Assembly: GCA_949130495.1 (NCBI GenBank)
Contig: OX422208.1
Coordinates: 638,952,523 to 639,016,522 of the forward strand
Source: Sambucus nigra
Taxonomy: Eukaryota > Streptophyta > Magnoliopsida > Dipsacales > Adoxaceae
Length of the DNA stretch: 64,000 nt
Reading direction: 5' to 3'
Part shown: positions 50,515 to 60,772 of the stretch, piece after piece
Layout of the letters: every line of letters begins with the position of its first letter
Numbering within the stretch: the first letter of the stretch is position 1
The notes under the pieces: model-generated
What the model was told of the DNA's origin: nothing
Database searches by the model: none
Seen by the model: the letters and a program-made list of their open reading frames with translations, nothing else
Position numbers and translations under genes: made by a program

Positions 50515-51916
50515 TGTAATACCCCGCGCGCCTGAAAAAGACACGCGACATGCTACTGCGATAAAAACTAAGCTAAAACCATCCAAAATAAGTATAAAGC
50601 ATCTAAATTTCACGATTTAAATATAACAAAATCACAATTCTTTTATTTCCACAATAATGATTTATAATAATATTTCTCCCAAAATACACAATTCTTTAAC
50701 AAAAATTACACCACTAGTTTATACATCAAAAATAAATCTTTCAATCCAAGCTCTAAAATAATTCTCCAAAATAGTCCATAGCGTCCCAATCCACTCTAGC
50801 CTACCACTAAAAGAAAATACGGGGAAGTACACAATATGACAGGAATAAATGCTCAAAAATAATTAGCACGATGAATAAATCGCAACAATATGAATGCGTA
50901 TATACAAATCAAATGCAATACTCAAGCATTATATTGATATTAATTTCTCAACAACACATCAATGGGTCACCAGGCCTCACCTCACCTCCCCTAGGCATCT
51001 CAAAATCATATAACGGTTTTTAAATGACTGGAGGGTGCCCATTCTCCGTGCCATATTAAAATCTCATGACACTATGCTCAAATCAACAATATTATATATC
51101 TCAGTGAATCAAATAATACATTCTAACAATTTTTCAGGATTCCATTGAATATCACAATTCAACATGAGTGCAATTGACATAGAAAATAAACGGAATACTC
51201 TCGAGAGAATTTAGGAGCATATTGTGTAAGTCCCGTACCTCAAAATCATCACATGAATCATTACATAAATTTCAGCCTCAAAATTTGATCACACCATCAC
51301 GTTCCTCTCGTAAAAATAATCAAAACTCGTTCTAGCGCAAACTCGAGAAAACACCAAACAAGCCTTCAAATATTGAGTCAAACACTTGATTAAGTTTGGA
51401 TCTAAAGTTTGTAGAAGAAAGGAAATAATTTTTGATAGGTCTTATGGTTGAAAAGTTGATGAAAAAGTGATTTGAAAAGCCAAGCCACAAATTTGTTGTG
51501 ATATATAAAGGATTAAGAGTTTGATTAAGAAAATAATTATAATCAGATGCAAACACTAAAAAAACATTCTGGACGATTGGAGCGATGGAATTGGCTAAAA
51601 TTTAAGGGCATAGTAGCTAAAGACGAGAGGAAGCTACACAAAAAAATTCAGCTCGATCGGACGGTCGAATAATTTTATATATTTTTTCTAGAGAGTTTTA
51701 TGTTTTGAAGACTCTTAAAGAGTTTTATGTTCTAAGGACTCTTCTAAACGCCCCATGACTTATATATATTCATATTACGAGTCTTTTAATCTAGATTTCC
51801 GAATATAAAAACTAATATATTTAATTAATTAAAATAATTAAATCCAAAATTTTATTTTTCTCGAATTTTCCAAAGTTAGGTTAAAAATACCCATTTAAAA
51901 AATTCGGGTTATTACA
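50515..51916 (-). repeat. Inverted LTR of a second gypsy family
   Basis: On the plus strand it begins TGTAATACCCC (50515) and ends GGGTTATTACA (51916), giving 1402 bp. Just outside the right edge is the complement of TTTCGAGGACGAAATTC and GGGGAAGTA, the usual sequence before a gypsy 3' LTR. So it is a 3' LTR on the minus strand. It differs from the LTR at 60773-63122 over most of its length, although a short AGAAAAATAAA-containing stretch near the start is alike. Confidence 0.75.
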
Positions 51917-52135
51917 TACTTCCCCATTAACAATGAATTTCGTCCTCGAAATTCGACCAAACCTAACGCTTTAAATAAAATGCTACTCGATTCTATTTCC
52001 CCAAAAATCATTACATTAAAGTCCTCGGTCAATTCGAAACATCCTCACCACGATGCCTAACACGTCCTCAAAAAATTTCTATCTCCAAAGAAAACTTGTC
52101 TAATCCACATGCTAGATCCAAAAACCAAGACCAGA
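51917..52135 (-). other. Gypsy internal 3' end on the minus strand
   Basis: About 220 bases belonging to the element of the inverted LTR: purine tract and 3' untranslated type sequence. It has no ORF. It passes directly into the plus-strand primer site at 52136 with no 5' LTR between. Confidence 0.55.
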
Positions 52136-52151
52136 TGGTATCAGAGCATGG
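52136..52151 (+). other. tRNA-Met primer-binding site of the gag-only gypsy element
   Basis: TGGTATCAGAGCATGG matches the plant initiator tRNA-Met complement. It precedes gag by 125 bases. No LTR end is visible right before it. Confidence 0.85.
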
Positions 52152-52834
52152 TCTTATATCTCGTAGGTTATGGGTCCATCTTAGCTTTCGCATTGCTTCT
52201 CTTTGATTCTTTTTTATGATTTTTACTCTTAGTCATTCCGAGTCTGATGTTGTTTTGTTCCTACCTTTTCAGAGAATGAACACAATGAGAGTTGGTAATA
52301 GGAGAGAGGAGTTTATTTCTGGTCCCGTAACTCAGGAGAGGTGGCGTCAGATTGTTTTTGAGGTCGAGGAGTTAGCGGCTATCATTCGCGAGGCCACGAT
52401 GTCCGATATGGAGATTGGGAGACAGAGATGGGTGACTTTAGAGGCGCAGCAGCAGGGTACACCCGTTTCAACTTGGCATAGCGTGAGAACCAGTTTCCTT
52501 AAGGAAAATCCTCCCACCTTCGTAGGGGGATTTGACCCAACGATTTCTCACCAATGGAGGAGGAACATGTAGAGACATTTGAGGATGGTGGACTGCACGG
52601 ATGTGTAAAAGCAGATGCTAGTGACATTTAAGCTGACTGAGGATGCTTTACAGTGGTGGGAGACTTCCACCACGTCAGAGGAAAGAGATTGGTTGGGTTA
52701 TACGGATTTCCTGATAAATTTTAACACTAAGTACTTTTCGTATGCAATTAGAAACGCGAAGAAGATAGAATTTACAAACTTGGAGCAAGGTTCAAAGTCG
52801 ATTGTCGAGTATGAACAACACTACACCAAATCTT

Positions 52835-53130
52835 CCCATTTGTCAAGGTCATTGACCTTGAGAAATCCACCTTGTCAAGGTCAATAACCGTGACATTTCT
52901 AGGCGAGACAACCTTTTTTGTCACGGTCGTGTCACGGTCATTGACCTTGACACAAAACTCGCGTTTTGTGTCACGGTCGTGTCAAGGTCAATGACCGTGA
53001 CACGTTTGTCACGGTTTATAACCGTGATAAAGTCGTGACCCTTTGTAAAAAAATTGTCACGGCCATTGACCGTGACAAGTCCGTGATAAAATTGTTACGG
53101 ACGTGTCGCGGTCAATGACCGTGATAATTC
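52835..53130. repeat. Subterminal palindromic repeats, left end of CACTA copy 2
   Basis: Ten or so half-sites TGTCACGGTCA and near variants in alternating orientation; many meet head to head as palindromes about 23-25 bp long. Confidence 0.9.
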
Positions 53131-53339
53131 TGGGCAGAATTTAAAAAAATCAGCTGGGCAGTATGGCCACTGCCACTGCCCAGCAGTATATTTGTACCTA
53201 TTATAGCAACGTTGTACCTGTTCAAAACATCATATATCCGAACAAACTAAAGATAATGCAAATATATATTCAAATAAGAAACTATTTAAAAAGAAACAAC
53301 ATCACCATCATTTTATCTCAAATCTACAAACTATTTGCA

Positions 53340-53640
53340 TGGAAAAGAGATTTTGTACCGCGACGCTCGGGAACACCTCCTTATCCTTCCCTTCTCGTCC
53401 GAATAGCCACATAAGTATAGAGCATATGTGGCCTACCCTTAGGGCCACTCCCTGTCCCCTGAATTGAAATAAAGTAAAATTAGTATCCGCCCCTCAAATA
53501 TAGATAAATATAAATCGTAATTGAAATCGAAATCGAAATTGACATATAAATATAAATACATTACATGTAGTGTCACTCAAACAGCTAACTTGAGCTCATA
53601 TGGCACCTCCTTCCAACTAATGTACCCCGAACAATCGTGT
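53340..53640 (-). pseudogene. Remnant exons of the Ptta-type gene in CACTA copy 2
   Basis: On the minus strand, about 53350-53465 matches exon 3 of copy 1 (GGGAGTGGCCCT and ACTTATGTGGCT at copy 1 33076 and 33113). About 53570-53635 matches the end of copy 1 exon 1 (GAGCTCAAGTTAGCTGTTTG). The intervening exon 2, present in copy 1, is missing. So the gene is deleted internally and cannot make a whole protein. Confidence 0.75.
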
Positions 53641-53650
53641 CAATTATAAT

Positions 53651-53930
53651 TCTCTTCATATCTAAACACTAAGAAATACCATAATCCTATGGAGTTATGC
53701 GTTGCAAATTCCTTCCAACCGTTGTGTAGCCAAAAATCAGCAGTTGAAGTTGTCAATTCCACCTTTCAATGGTCTCCCATGTTTTTCTAGAAGTTCCAAG
53801 TGGTGGGGTATGGAAAGTGGAATTGACAACTTCAACTGGTGATGTTTGGCTACATAACGGTTGGGAGGAATTTGCAGAGAATCGCTCCATAGGATTATGG
53901 CATTTCTTAGTGTTCGGATAGACGAAGAGA
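53651..53930. repeat. Long inverted repeat (about 117-bp arms, 45-bp loop)
   Basis: The left arm (53651-53767) and right arm (53813-53930) are reverse complements at roughly 88-90 percent identity by eye. Shared blocks include CATAATCCTATGGAG and AGTTGAAGTTGTCAATTCCA. If transcribed, the RNA would fold into a long hairpin. The right arm runs straight into a copy of a transposase exon segment (53928-53976). Confidence 0.85.
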
Positions 53931-53976
53931 TTCAGTCTCCTCTCCACAAATAGGACACCCCAAATAACTATGTACT
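53928..53976. repeat. Duplicate of a transposase exon segment
   Basis: About 49 bases (AGACGAAGAGATTCAGTCTC and on) match 56184-56238 in the TNP2 gene of the same element with one or two differences, in the same orientation. This shows an internal rearrangement. Confidence 0.85.
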
Positions 53977-54161
53977 AATCACCTATTAAAGGTAAGAAGC
54001 GTATATTCATGGATTAGTATAAACAAAACTTAGATGTAGTTGGAATATTTATGTATTAATCTCCTGTCCACACACGCACACTACACAAGAGTGAAAATGA
54101 TAAAGTGCAGATCAAGTAAAAGCATTAAAAATGGATGTTTCGGTACAAATTGAAATATTTA

Positions 54162-57100
54162 TTACAAATTGAAAAATTGTTTCAAATTCGGGTTATCATA
54201 AAAAATGGATTGATATTCGGTAGGAGCAGCCAAGTCATCCACACTACTATTTAGACGCCTTGGCGCGTGTTGGAAAATTAACCACGGCTCGTTGTTGATA
54301 TACTCCGACTAAAACACTTGCTTAACCTTTTGAAATGCACAAACAAACGGCTCATCGCTCACGTGGTCGTTGCTCTTCAACTTGGACAAGTCAACCATGA
54401 TCAAATTGGTGACACGATCAACTTTACAAGCATTTTTATCCTCAACTCTTACCCATTTACAATAAAATACAACCTCTTTGAAGCTTATATAATCCAATTC
54501 AAATATATTTTGGATTACACCATAGTAAGTCATTTCAGCTTCAACGAGGTTTTTATCTTTTGCGCTCGCTCGAAAGAAAGTAAGAGCCTTGTATGAAATT
54601 CTCGAGTTCTGTACATTTGTACTTTCCTCGTACACTTTAGCGCCGAAAATGTAACCGTTCAATCGATACTTTTTGTACTCTTGTGCCACAAACAAGGGTC
54701 CAGTGGCTAGACGAGCAAGCCTTGATGTCGCATCACCCATCTTTAGGAGCTGAGAATATAGATAAATTAATTATATTAGTGGTAAAATTTGAGTGTAATG
54801 TAACGTTATATAACGACTGTTTTCATTATAATTACCTCTTGTGTCAACCATAGCCTAAATTCGCTGTCTGATTGTACCATTGTTTTTCGTCTTTTATTGT
54901 TCTCACAGGCTTCATATTTATTGCATATTACAAAATTAATCATGTATAAAATAATCTAAAATAATGTTAAACATTATAATATTCGAAACTTACTTTTTCC
55001 ATTCTTCGACATCTTCATGTGTGTCAAATAGATAACGAGCTACTTGTTCATATTGCAAACTCGTTAATTTCACTCGTTTTCCCATCACATGACCACCATC
55101 ATCGAGTAATTCATCAGTGTCATCAACGCTGGTCGAGTTAGGCATATATTCTCGAGTATATATTGATGACTCCACGGTGATGTATTCCTCTGCAATTGAT
55201 CCTGCAATATATCACGTATTCTTGATGTAATCTTTAAAAACTTTCATCAATCTTTCAAACGGATACATCCACCGATATCTAACTGGACCACAAAGAAGTG
55301 CCTCGTCGCATAGGTGTACCAACAAGTGAACACTTATGTCAAAGAATGCTGGGGGAAAGTACTTCTCCAATACACAAATCGCTTCGTTCACAGCCAATTT
55401 TGGGGCCACTATGTGTTCTCCATTCACTACCTTCTCACACAAGAGGGAGAAGGTAATACTAATTTGCATAATATCCCTACGCAAATCCTTGTGCTTGGAG
55501 AAACAGTGCTTAAACAATAGAGGAACCAATTGCATGATCACATGCTTATCGTGGGACTTACACTTATGTAAATCATGAGTAATATAATTCACAATCCTTT
55601 GCAAGTTGGACGAAAAAGTAGATGGGCCCTTCAAATTATATATTGTGTCTAGAAGCACCTTCCTTTCCTCACTCATCAAAGTAAATGCACCAGGGGGAAT
55701 TATTGTCCTTCCCCTACTATCTTCTTTCAACCATAGTTGTGGTTTAAGTTTTAACGTTTTAAGGTCTTTTCATGAATTTTCTCCATCCTTCGAATGACTC
55801 CCCCCAAGGCAAGTACCCACAATATGTTCAACGAAGTTCTTCTCTGCATGCATCACATCCAATACATGGCGCACCGGGTTTTTCTTCCAATAAGGCAAGT
55901 TAAATAAAATTGACCTCCGAGACCATGCCTTTCTTATCTTAATTTCATTCCCAGTTGGGGTCTTCTTATGCTTGACATTCTTAAATTTGGGATTCTTACC
56001 TGGCATATTTGGGCCACATTCAGAAGATTTACTTTCAATTTCTGAACCCGAAAGTTGTCTCGGCAGTAGCCTATGTTCAATTCCGCCCAATAAAAAATTG
56101 GAACCTTTCTCAAATCTGAAACTATGAGCTGGGGGTAAAAACCTCCTGTGGCAATGGTATACATTTTTTAAGCTAGAGGATAGACGAAGAGATTCAGTCT
56201 CCTCTCCACAAATAGGACACCCCAAATAACCATGTACTACACATCCGGATAATGTCCCATAAGCTGGAAAATCATGAATTGCCCACATCAACATAGCTTT
56301 CAGCGTAAACTCTTCTTTTCTAAAAGAGTCAAATGATTTCACACCCTCTTCCCACAACTCATTTAATTCTTCTACCAAACGAGCCAGGTAGATATCAATG
56401 TCTTCACTTGGTGCCTTTGGCCCAGGTATCAATAAAGCCATCATCGAAAATTCAGGTCTCATACACTGTGAAGGAGGGAGGTTGAGTGGGGCTAGGATCA
56501 CTGGCCATACACTCTGATTGGTGCTTAGATTTCCAAATGGATTGAAACCATCTGTTGATATAGCCAAATGAATGTTGCGTTGTTCTCGAGCAAAATCTGG
56601 ATACTCAAAATTCATCCTCCGCCAGGCAGTAGAATCAATAGGATGACGCATGATATTACCCCTACTTCTGCCCTAGCATGCCAAGTCATTGCCTCTGCAA
56701 TCCATGGTACTGTGAAACATCGCTTTAATCTAGGCCTAACGGGAAAATATTTCAATACTTTTTGTGGCACTTTTGAGCTTGTGCCTTCCTTACTAGTAGA
56801 TTGGACATATCTAGGTTCATCGCATACCGGAAAATGATCGAGATTTTCATACTCCTTTCGGTATAGTATGCAGTTATACACACAAGCATGAATCGATTTA
56901 TACTTCATTCCCAAACCTTTCAAACTGTTCTTCATAACAGGATAGCTATTTGGAAGTGTATTCACCTTGGGTAATAAGCCCTTCACCCATTTTAGAATTC
57001 CCGTCACGCTATTATCAGACAAACCGTACTGCGTCTTCAAACTGTGCAAACCAACCATGGCATGTAAAGTTGTTTGATCTTTCTCACAGCCAGAGTATAA

Positions 57101-57550
57101 CGGTTGGGTCGCCTTAAATTTTAAACTTTGGTAGTCATCGTCAAGTTTTATCGTGTTATCTTCACGAGCACTTAAATCTTCTACATCATCAATAACCTCA
57201 TTCTCCTCATCTTCATAAACTTCGTACGCATCATCAACTAAATCCTCTAACATATTATGATCTACGTCGTCCCCTTCTACATCTATTCTACTTGTTGAAG
57301 GTTGTTGTGAAGGTTGGTCGGGGACAAAAGGAACTTTTAATTCACCGTGAAAACTCCAAAATCGATAACTATCTTGCATACCCGATCTTAACAAATGTAG
57401 TTCAATTGTTTTCCACTCAAACACCTTACCATTCTTACACCTAGCACACGGACACGGAAACTCTTCATCATTACGACATCTCTTGGCATATTTCACAAAT
57501 TCGTTAGCACCTCTGCGAAACACATCCCCCATTCTATTAGTCTCACCCAT
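54162..57550 (-). pseudogene. CACTA TNP2-type transposase, nearly complete
   Basis: The best-preserved transposase in the window. It starts at 57550 (MGETNRMGDVFRRGANEF) with the transposase-associated domain (CPCARCKNGKVFEWKTIELH). Exon sequence runs to about 56655, with LTWHA-type MTWHARAE. A frameshift there leads to 56651-55770, the Transposase_21 region (STDGFNPFGN, MALLIPGPKAPSEDIDIYLA, GYLGCPICGEETESL, VLDVMHAEKNFVEHIVGTCL). DUF4218 lies at 55730-55212 (HKCKSHDKHVIMQLVPLL, FFDISVHLLVHLCDEALLCG). Positions 55175-54990 form the next exon. DUF4216 lies at 54740-54309. An in-frame TAG at 54309 precedes a continuing tail (EYINNEPWLIFQHAPRRLN) to 54162. Defects are few: one frameshift and one stop, with introns between. 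Confidence 0.9.
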
Positions 57551-58198
57551 TCACTCTTTGTATTTCGGATATCCCATCACAACTACCACAACTAAACACC
57601 TATTAAAGGTAAACAAAACTTAGATTTATAGTATATTTTATTTAATTATCCCATCATTTAATTATCCTATTAAAGGGTAAGTGGTCCTATCCCATTCAAG
57701 AATGCATTTTTCTGTAATATACTTAACAGCTCATGCACATTGTTACGATTTGAAAAAAATTCGACAGCATATCCCCTTAGTTCTCCAAGTACACGACGTA
57801 GATTGGCAGGTGTGAGTGTTATTTCAATTGGTCAATTAAAATAACAGTCACACTTGTCAATCTAGTATGTACCCAGAGAACATTAAGATACGACTTCAGA
57901 ACTTCCTCAAAAAGTAACAACTTTAAGCCAATAAGAATATTATACAGTCTCAAACTGTCCAAACGGGACAATTCGAGAGATCTCATTACAGGGGTAATGA
58001 CTCTCGAACGGGTCTAAGGGCTATTGAATGCGTACGCATAAGAACTAGAATGCTAGTATCTATGCGCACTATATTTAATTTCAAGCATGTTTCATATAAT
58101 GGATTAATTCAAATACAAAAATAAATTCATGGGTTAATTCAAATACAAAAATAAATTCATGGGTTAATTCAAATACAAAAATAAATTCATGTATTGAC

Positions 58199-58235
<37 letters not shown>

Positions 58236-59180
58236 TCTAAGCTGTTCTATAGGAATAAAAACAACATTTTTAAAATATGAAGGGCTCACCACACATGCAC
58301 ACACACGCACATATACACACATACACACATATATATACAAACAAACATATATATAAATTATTATCAATTGAATTAATTTCATGAATAAAATTATTATCAA
58401 TTTAAATGAAAATATCAATTATTATCCAATATATTTGAATGAAATATTTATTTTGAATGAAAATATCAACTATTATCCAATTATTATCCAACTATTATCC
58501 AACTATTATCAATTATTTATTTTGAATGTATATAATATCCAAAAATATAAATGTAAATAATATTCAAAACCCCACCCACCCCCACCCCCTCCCGATGTTT
58601 ATTATCCAATTATTATCCAACTATTATCATTTATAAAATTGATGTCTACTTTTAGTGTTGTGTATATATGTTAGTTGATGCCATTATATTTTTAGCCTAA
58701 TTAGATTCTAAGGTTATCTCAATTTATATTTTTTTTTCTATCTAATAATTTTCAACGTAAGAGCACAGTACATAACGTATGTGTAAGTTCCGTCAATACC
58801 ATTTCGTTTCAATTTTGTAATATTATGTTTTTTCCAAATATTTAAAGAGTTATTAAATGGGTGCCCCACCCCCTGCCCCCTTGCCTCCGCCACACACACC
58901 CCCTCCCGATGTTTATTATCCAATTATTATCCAACTATTATCAATTATTTATAAAATTGATGTCTACTTTTAGTGTTGTGTATATATGTTAGTTGATGCC
59001 ATTATATTTTTAGCCTAATTAGATTCTAAGGTTATCTCAATTTATATTTTTCTTTTTCTATCTAATAATTTTCAACGTAAGATCACAGTACATAACGTAT
59101 GTGTAAGTTCCGTCAATACCATTTCGTTTCAATTTTGTAATATTATGTTTTTTCCAAATATTTAAAGAGTTATTAAATGG
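57551..59180. other. 5' region of CACTA copy 2 with tandem repeats
   Basis: No gene. It contains a 30-bp unit repeated three times (58101-58190), (CA)n at 58203-58232, and a block of about 314 bp repeated twice (TGTTTATTATCCAATTATTA at about 58597 and 58911). The block runs to the GGGTGCCCCACCCC tract at 58859 and 59179. Short frames inside the duplicated block are copies of each other and not genes. Confidence 0.7.
58101..58190. repeat. 30-bp tandem repeat, 3 copies
   Basis: The unit starts GG(A/G)TTAATTCAAATACAAAA; the copies differ at one base. It lies upstream of the TNP2 start. Confidence 0.9.
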
Positions 59181-59200
59181 GTGCCCCACCCCCAACCCCA
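58595..59200. repeat. Direct duplication of about 314 bp
   Basis: Two nearly identical copies start at about 58595 and 58909 and each ends in a C-rich tract. This parallels the tandem array at 30745-32250 in copy 1, though the unit sequence differs. Confidence 0.85.
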
Positions 59201-59521
59201 CCCCCTGCCCCCTCCCCCCGCCACACACACACACGCACACCTACGCACCTACGCGCGCACACACACACACACACCCTACCCCACCCCACCCCCTGCACCC
59301 CTCCACCACCCCCTCCCCCACCACACACCACCACACACACACACACACACACCACACCACCCCACCCCCTGCCCCCTCCCCCACCCCCTCCCCCACCACA
59401 CACCATCACACACACATATACACACACATACACACAAATATACACATACATACACATACACATACATATACACACGCACACACATATACATATACACATA
59501 CATACACATACACATATATAT

Positions 59522-59555
<34 letters not shown>

Positions 59556-59620
59556 AAATCGACCTGAAAGTAGAGAGAGAGAGAGAGAGCAGCGTCGAGA
59601 GAGAGAGAGAGAGGGAGGGA
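59180..59620. repeat. C-rich, (CA)n and (GA)n tracts in CACTA copy 2
   Basis: CCCCCTGCCCCCTCCCCC-type blocks alternate with CA repeats, then GA repeats (59529-59617). This is the reverse complement of the order in copy 1 (30420-30745). Long open frames here are simple-repeat artefacts. Confidence 0.9.
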
Positions 59621-59664
59621 ACGGCGGGAGGGAAAAAAGAAGGGGGAAAGGGTTTTTGCTGCGA

Positions 59665-59870
59665 ACATTGTCATGGTCGTGTCACGGTCATTGACCTTGA
59701 CAATTATTTAAAGAATTGTCACGGTCAATGACCATGACACGTCCGTGACAAGTAAATTTGTCACGGCCTTGTCACGGTCATTGACCGTGACAATTAGTTG
59801 TCACGGTCGTGTCAAGGTCAATGATCGTGACATAAAACGCGTGTTTTTTGTCACGGTCAATGACCTTGAC
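59665..59870. repeat. Subterminal palindromic repeats, right end of CACTA copy 2
   Basis: Repeated TGTCACGGTCA half-sites in both orientations, ending 45 bases inside the right tip. Confidence 0.9.
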
Positions 59871-60402
59871 AAGGCTGGCCGGCTGAAAGGTGACAATTTT
59901 CCCATTTTGGTGTAGTGCAAGAGTTCACAAATTAATCTATATTTGTACCAGAGGATGTTAGTACTGAGATGAAGAAAATTGAGTGTTTTATTATGGGATT
60001 GTCTTGCTTGATTAGGCATATGGTGTTGGGGAATTCAGCGTACACTACCAATGCTCAGGTGGTGGATGTCGCAATGTTTCTACGGCAATAGAAGGCCAAT
60101 TACCAAAAGAAGTTATCAAAGACACAAGAATCAAATGGACAAAGTGGTGAGAACAAGGGTCGTAATGACCAGGCGTGGAAGAGATAAAGGATAAATCAGG
60201 AACAACAAGGACAACGAAAAGAGCAAGCGAATACTAGACATTACGGACCTTTTAAGGGTGAATGCTTTGTATGTGGGAAAGTAGGACATATAGCGGAGAG
60301 GTGTTACAAGAGAGCGAGCTAACAAAACCAAGGAGTACAATCCCAACAAGGTCAAGTTACACAAGGCCAACAAGGTCCAAGGTACAGGGACATCAAGGAC
60401 TG

Positions 60403-60772
60403 AGGCCTTTAGTTCTAGTGGTAGTATGTATTTAGGGAGCACCACCAGCAAAAACAGCATCAGGTGGATAGGGAGTAGCCTCAACACCAACCAATACCAG
60501 TTATGGGAGGTGTTATGTGCCTCAGCTTCAGGCAGAGCAAGATAGATTGCGTGGCTAGTAAAGTATCACGGTACATCATATCTTCTTAGATACTTATATA
60601 TGTAAGATTTATATATGTTGTATTTTTATTAGGGATTACGTTCGAGTAGATTAGGTGCATGGGCGCCTAATTGTGGTACTCTATGGGTAGGCATATGTGA
60701 GCCTTATTTTATTTTGCGCAATTACGATTTACTGAATTTCGAGGACGAAATTCTTTTGTTAGTGGGGAAGTA
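60403..60772 (+). other. Gag tail and 3' untranslated part of the gag-only gypsy element
   Basis: No pol domains. After a degraded Gln/Pro-rich gag end (to about 60550), 220 bases of non-coding DNA lead to TTTCGAGGACGAAATTC and the purine tract GTGGGGAAG at 60762-60770, the usual run-up to a gypsy 3' LTR. Confidence 0.75.

Larger units (their letters stand above)
52819..59917 (-). mobile_element. CACTA element (copy 2) inserted in gag
   Basis: The left tip is CACTACACCAAAT at 52819 and the right tip is ATTTTGGTGTAGTG ending at 59917, giving 7099 bp, with a perfect 3-bp target duplication CAA on both sides. Both ends carry palindromic subterminal repeats (half-site TGTCACGGTCA): about 52840-53130 and 59665-59870. 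It carries a TNP2-type gene on the minus strand (54162-57550) and scraps of a Ptta-type gene near 53340-53640. It belongs to the same family as 30175-34379 but in the opposite orientation. Confidence 0.95.
52276..60402 (+). pseudogene. gypsy gag, split by a CACTA insertion
   Basis: Gag starts at the ATG at 52276 (MNTMRVGNRREEF). It has the capsid core (ENPPTFVGGFDP, LQWWETSTTSEERDW, FNTKYFSYAIRN, SIVEYEQ) up to 52818. It resumes in the same frame at 59918 and continues through a capsid tail to a perfect zinc knuckle at 60263-60304 (CFVCGKVGHIAERC) and a Gln-rich end near 60402. A 7.1-kb CACTA interrupts it with a CAA target duplication. Independent stops occur at about 52570 and 52605 and several after 59930. 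No protease, RT or integrase follows, so the element is gag-only. Confidence 0.85.

Noticed and set aside
50515..51916. 5' LTR of the plus-strand gag element
   Set aside because: The purine tract and GAGGACGAAATTC sequence beside it show it is a minus-strand 3' LTR, and it is unlike the LTR at 60773 over most of its length.
52136..52151. A tRNA gene remnant
   Set aside because: Only the 16-base primer-site complement is present, in the expected place before gag; there is no cloverleaf sequence.
58738..59240. Two similar 60-aa frames as a small gene family
   Set aside because: They are the same chance frame copied by the 314-bp direct duplication.
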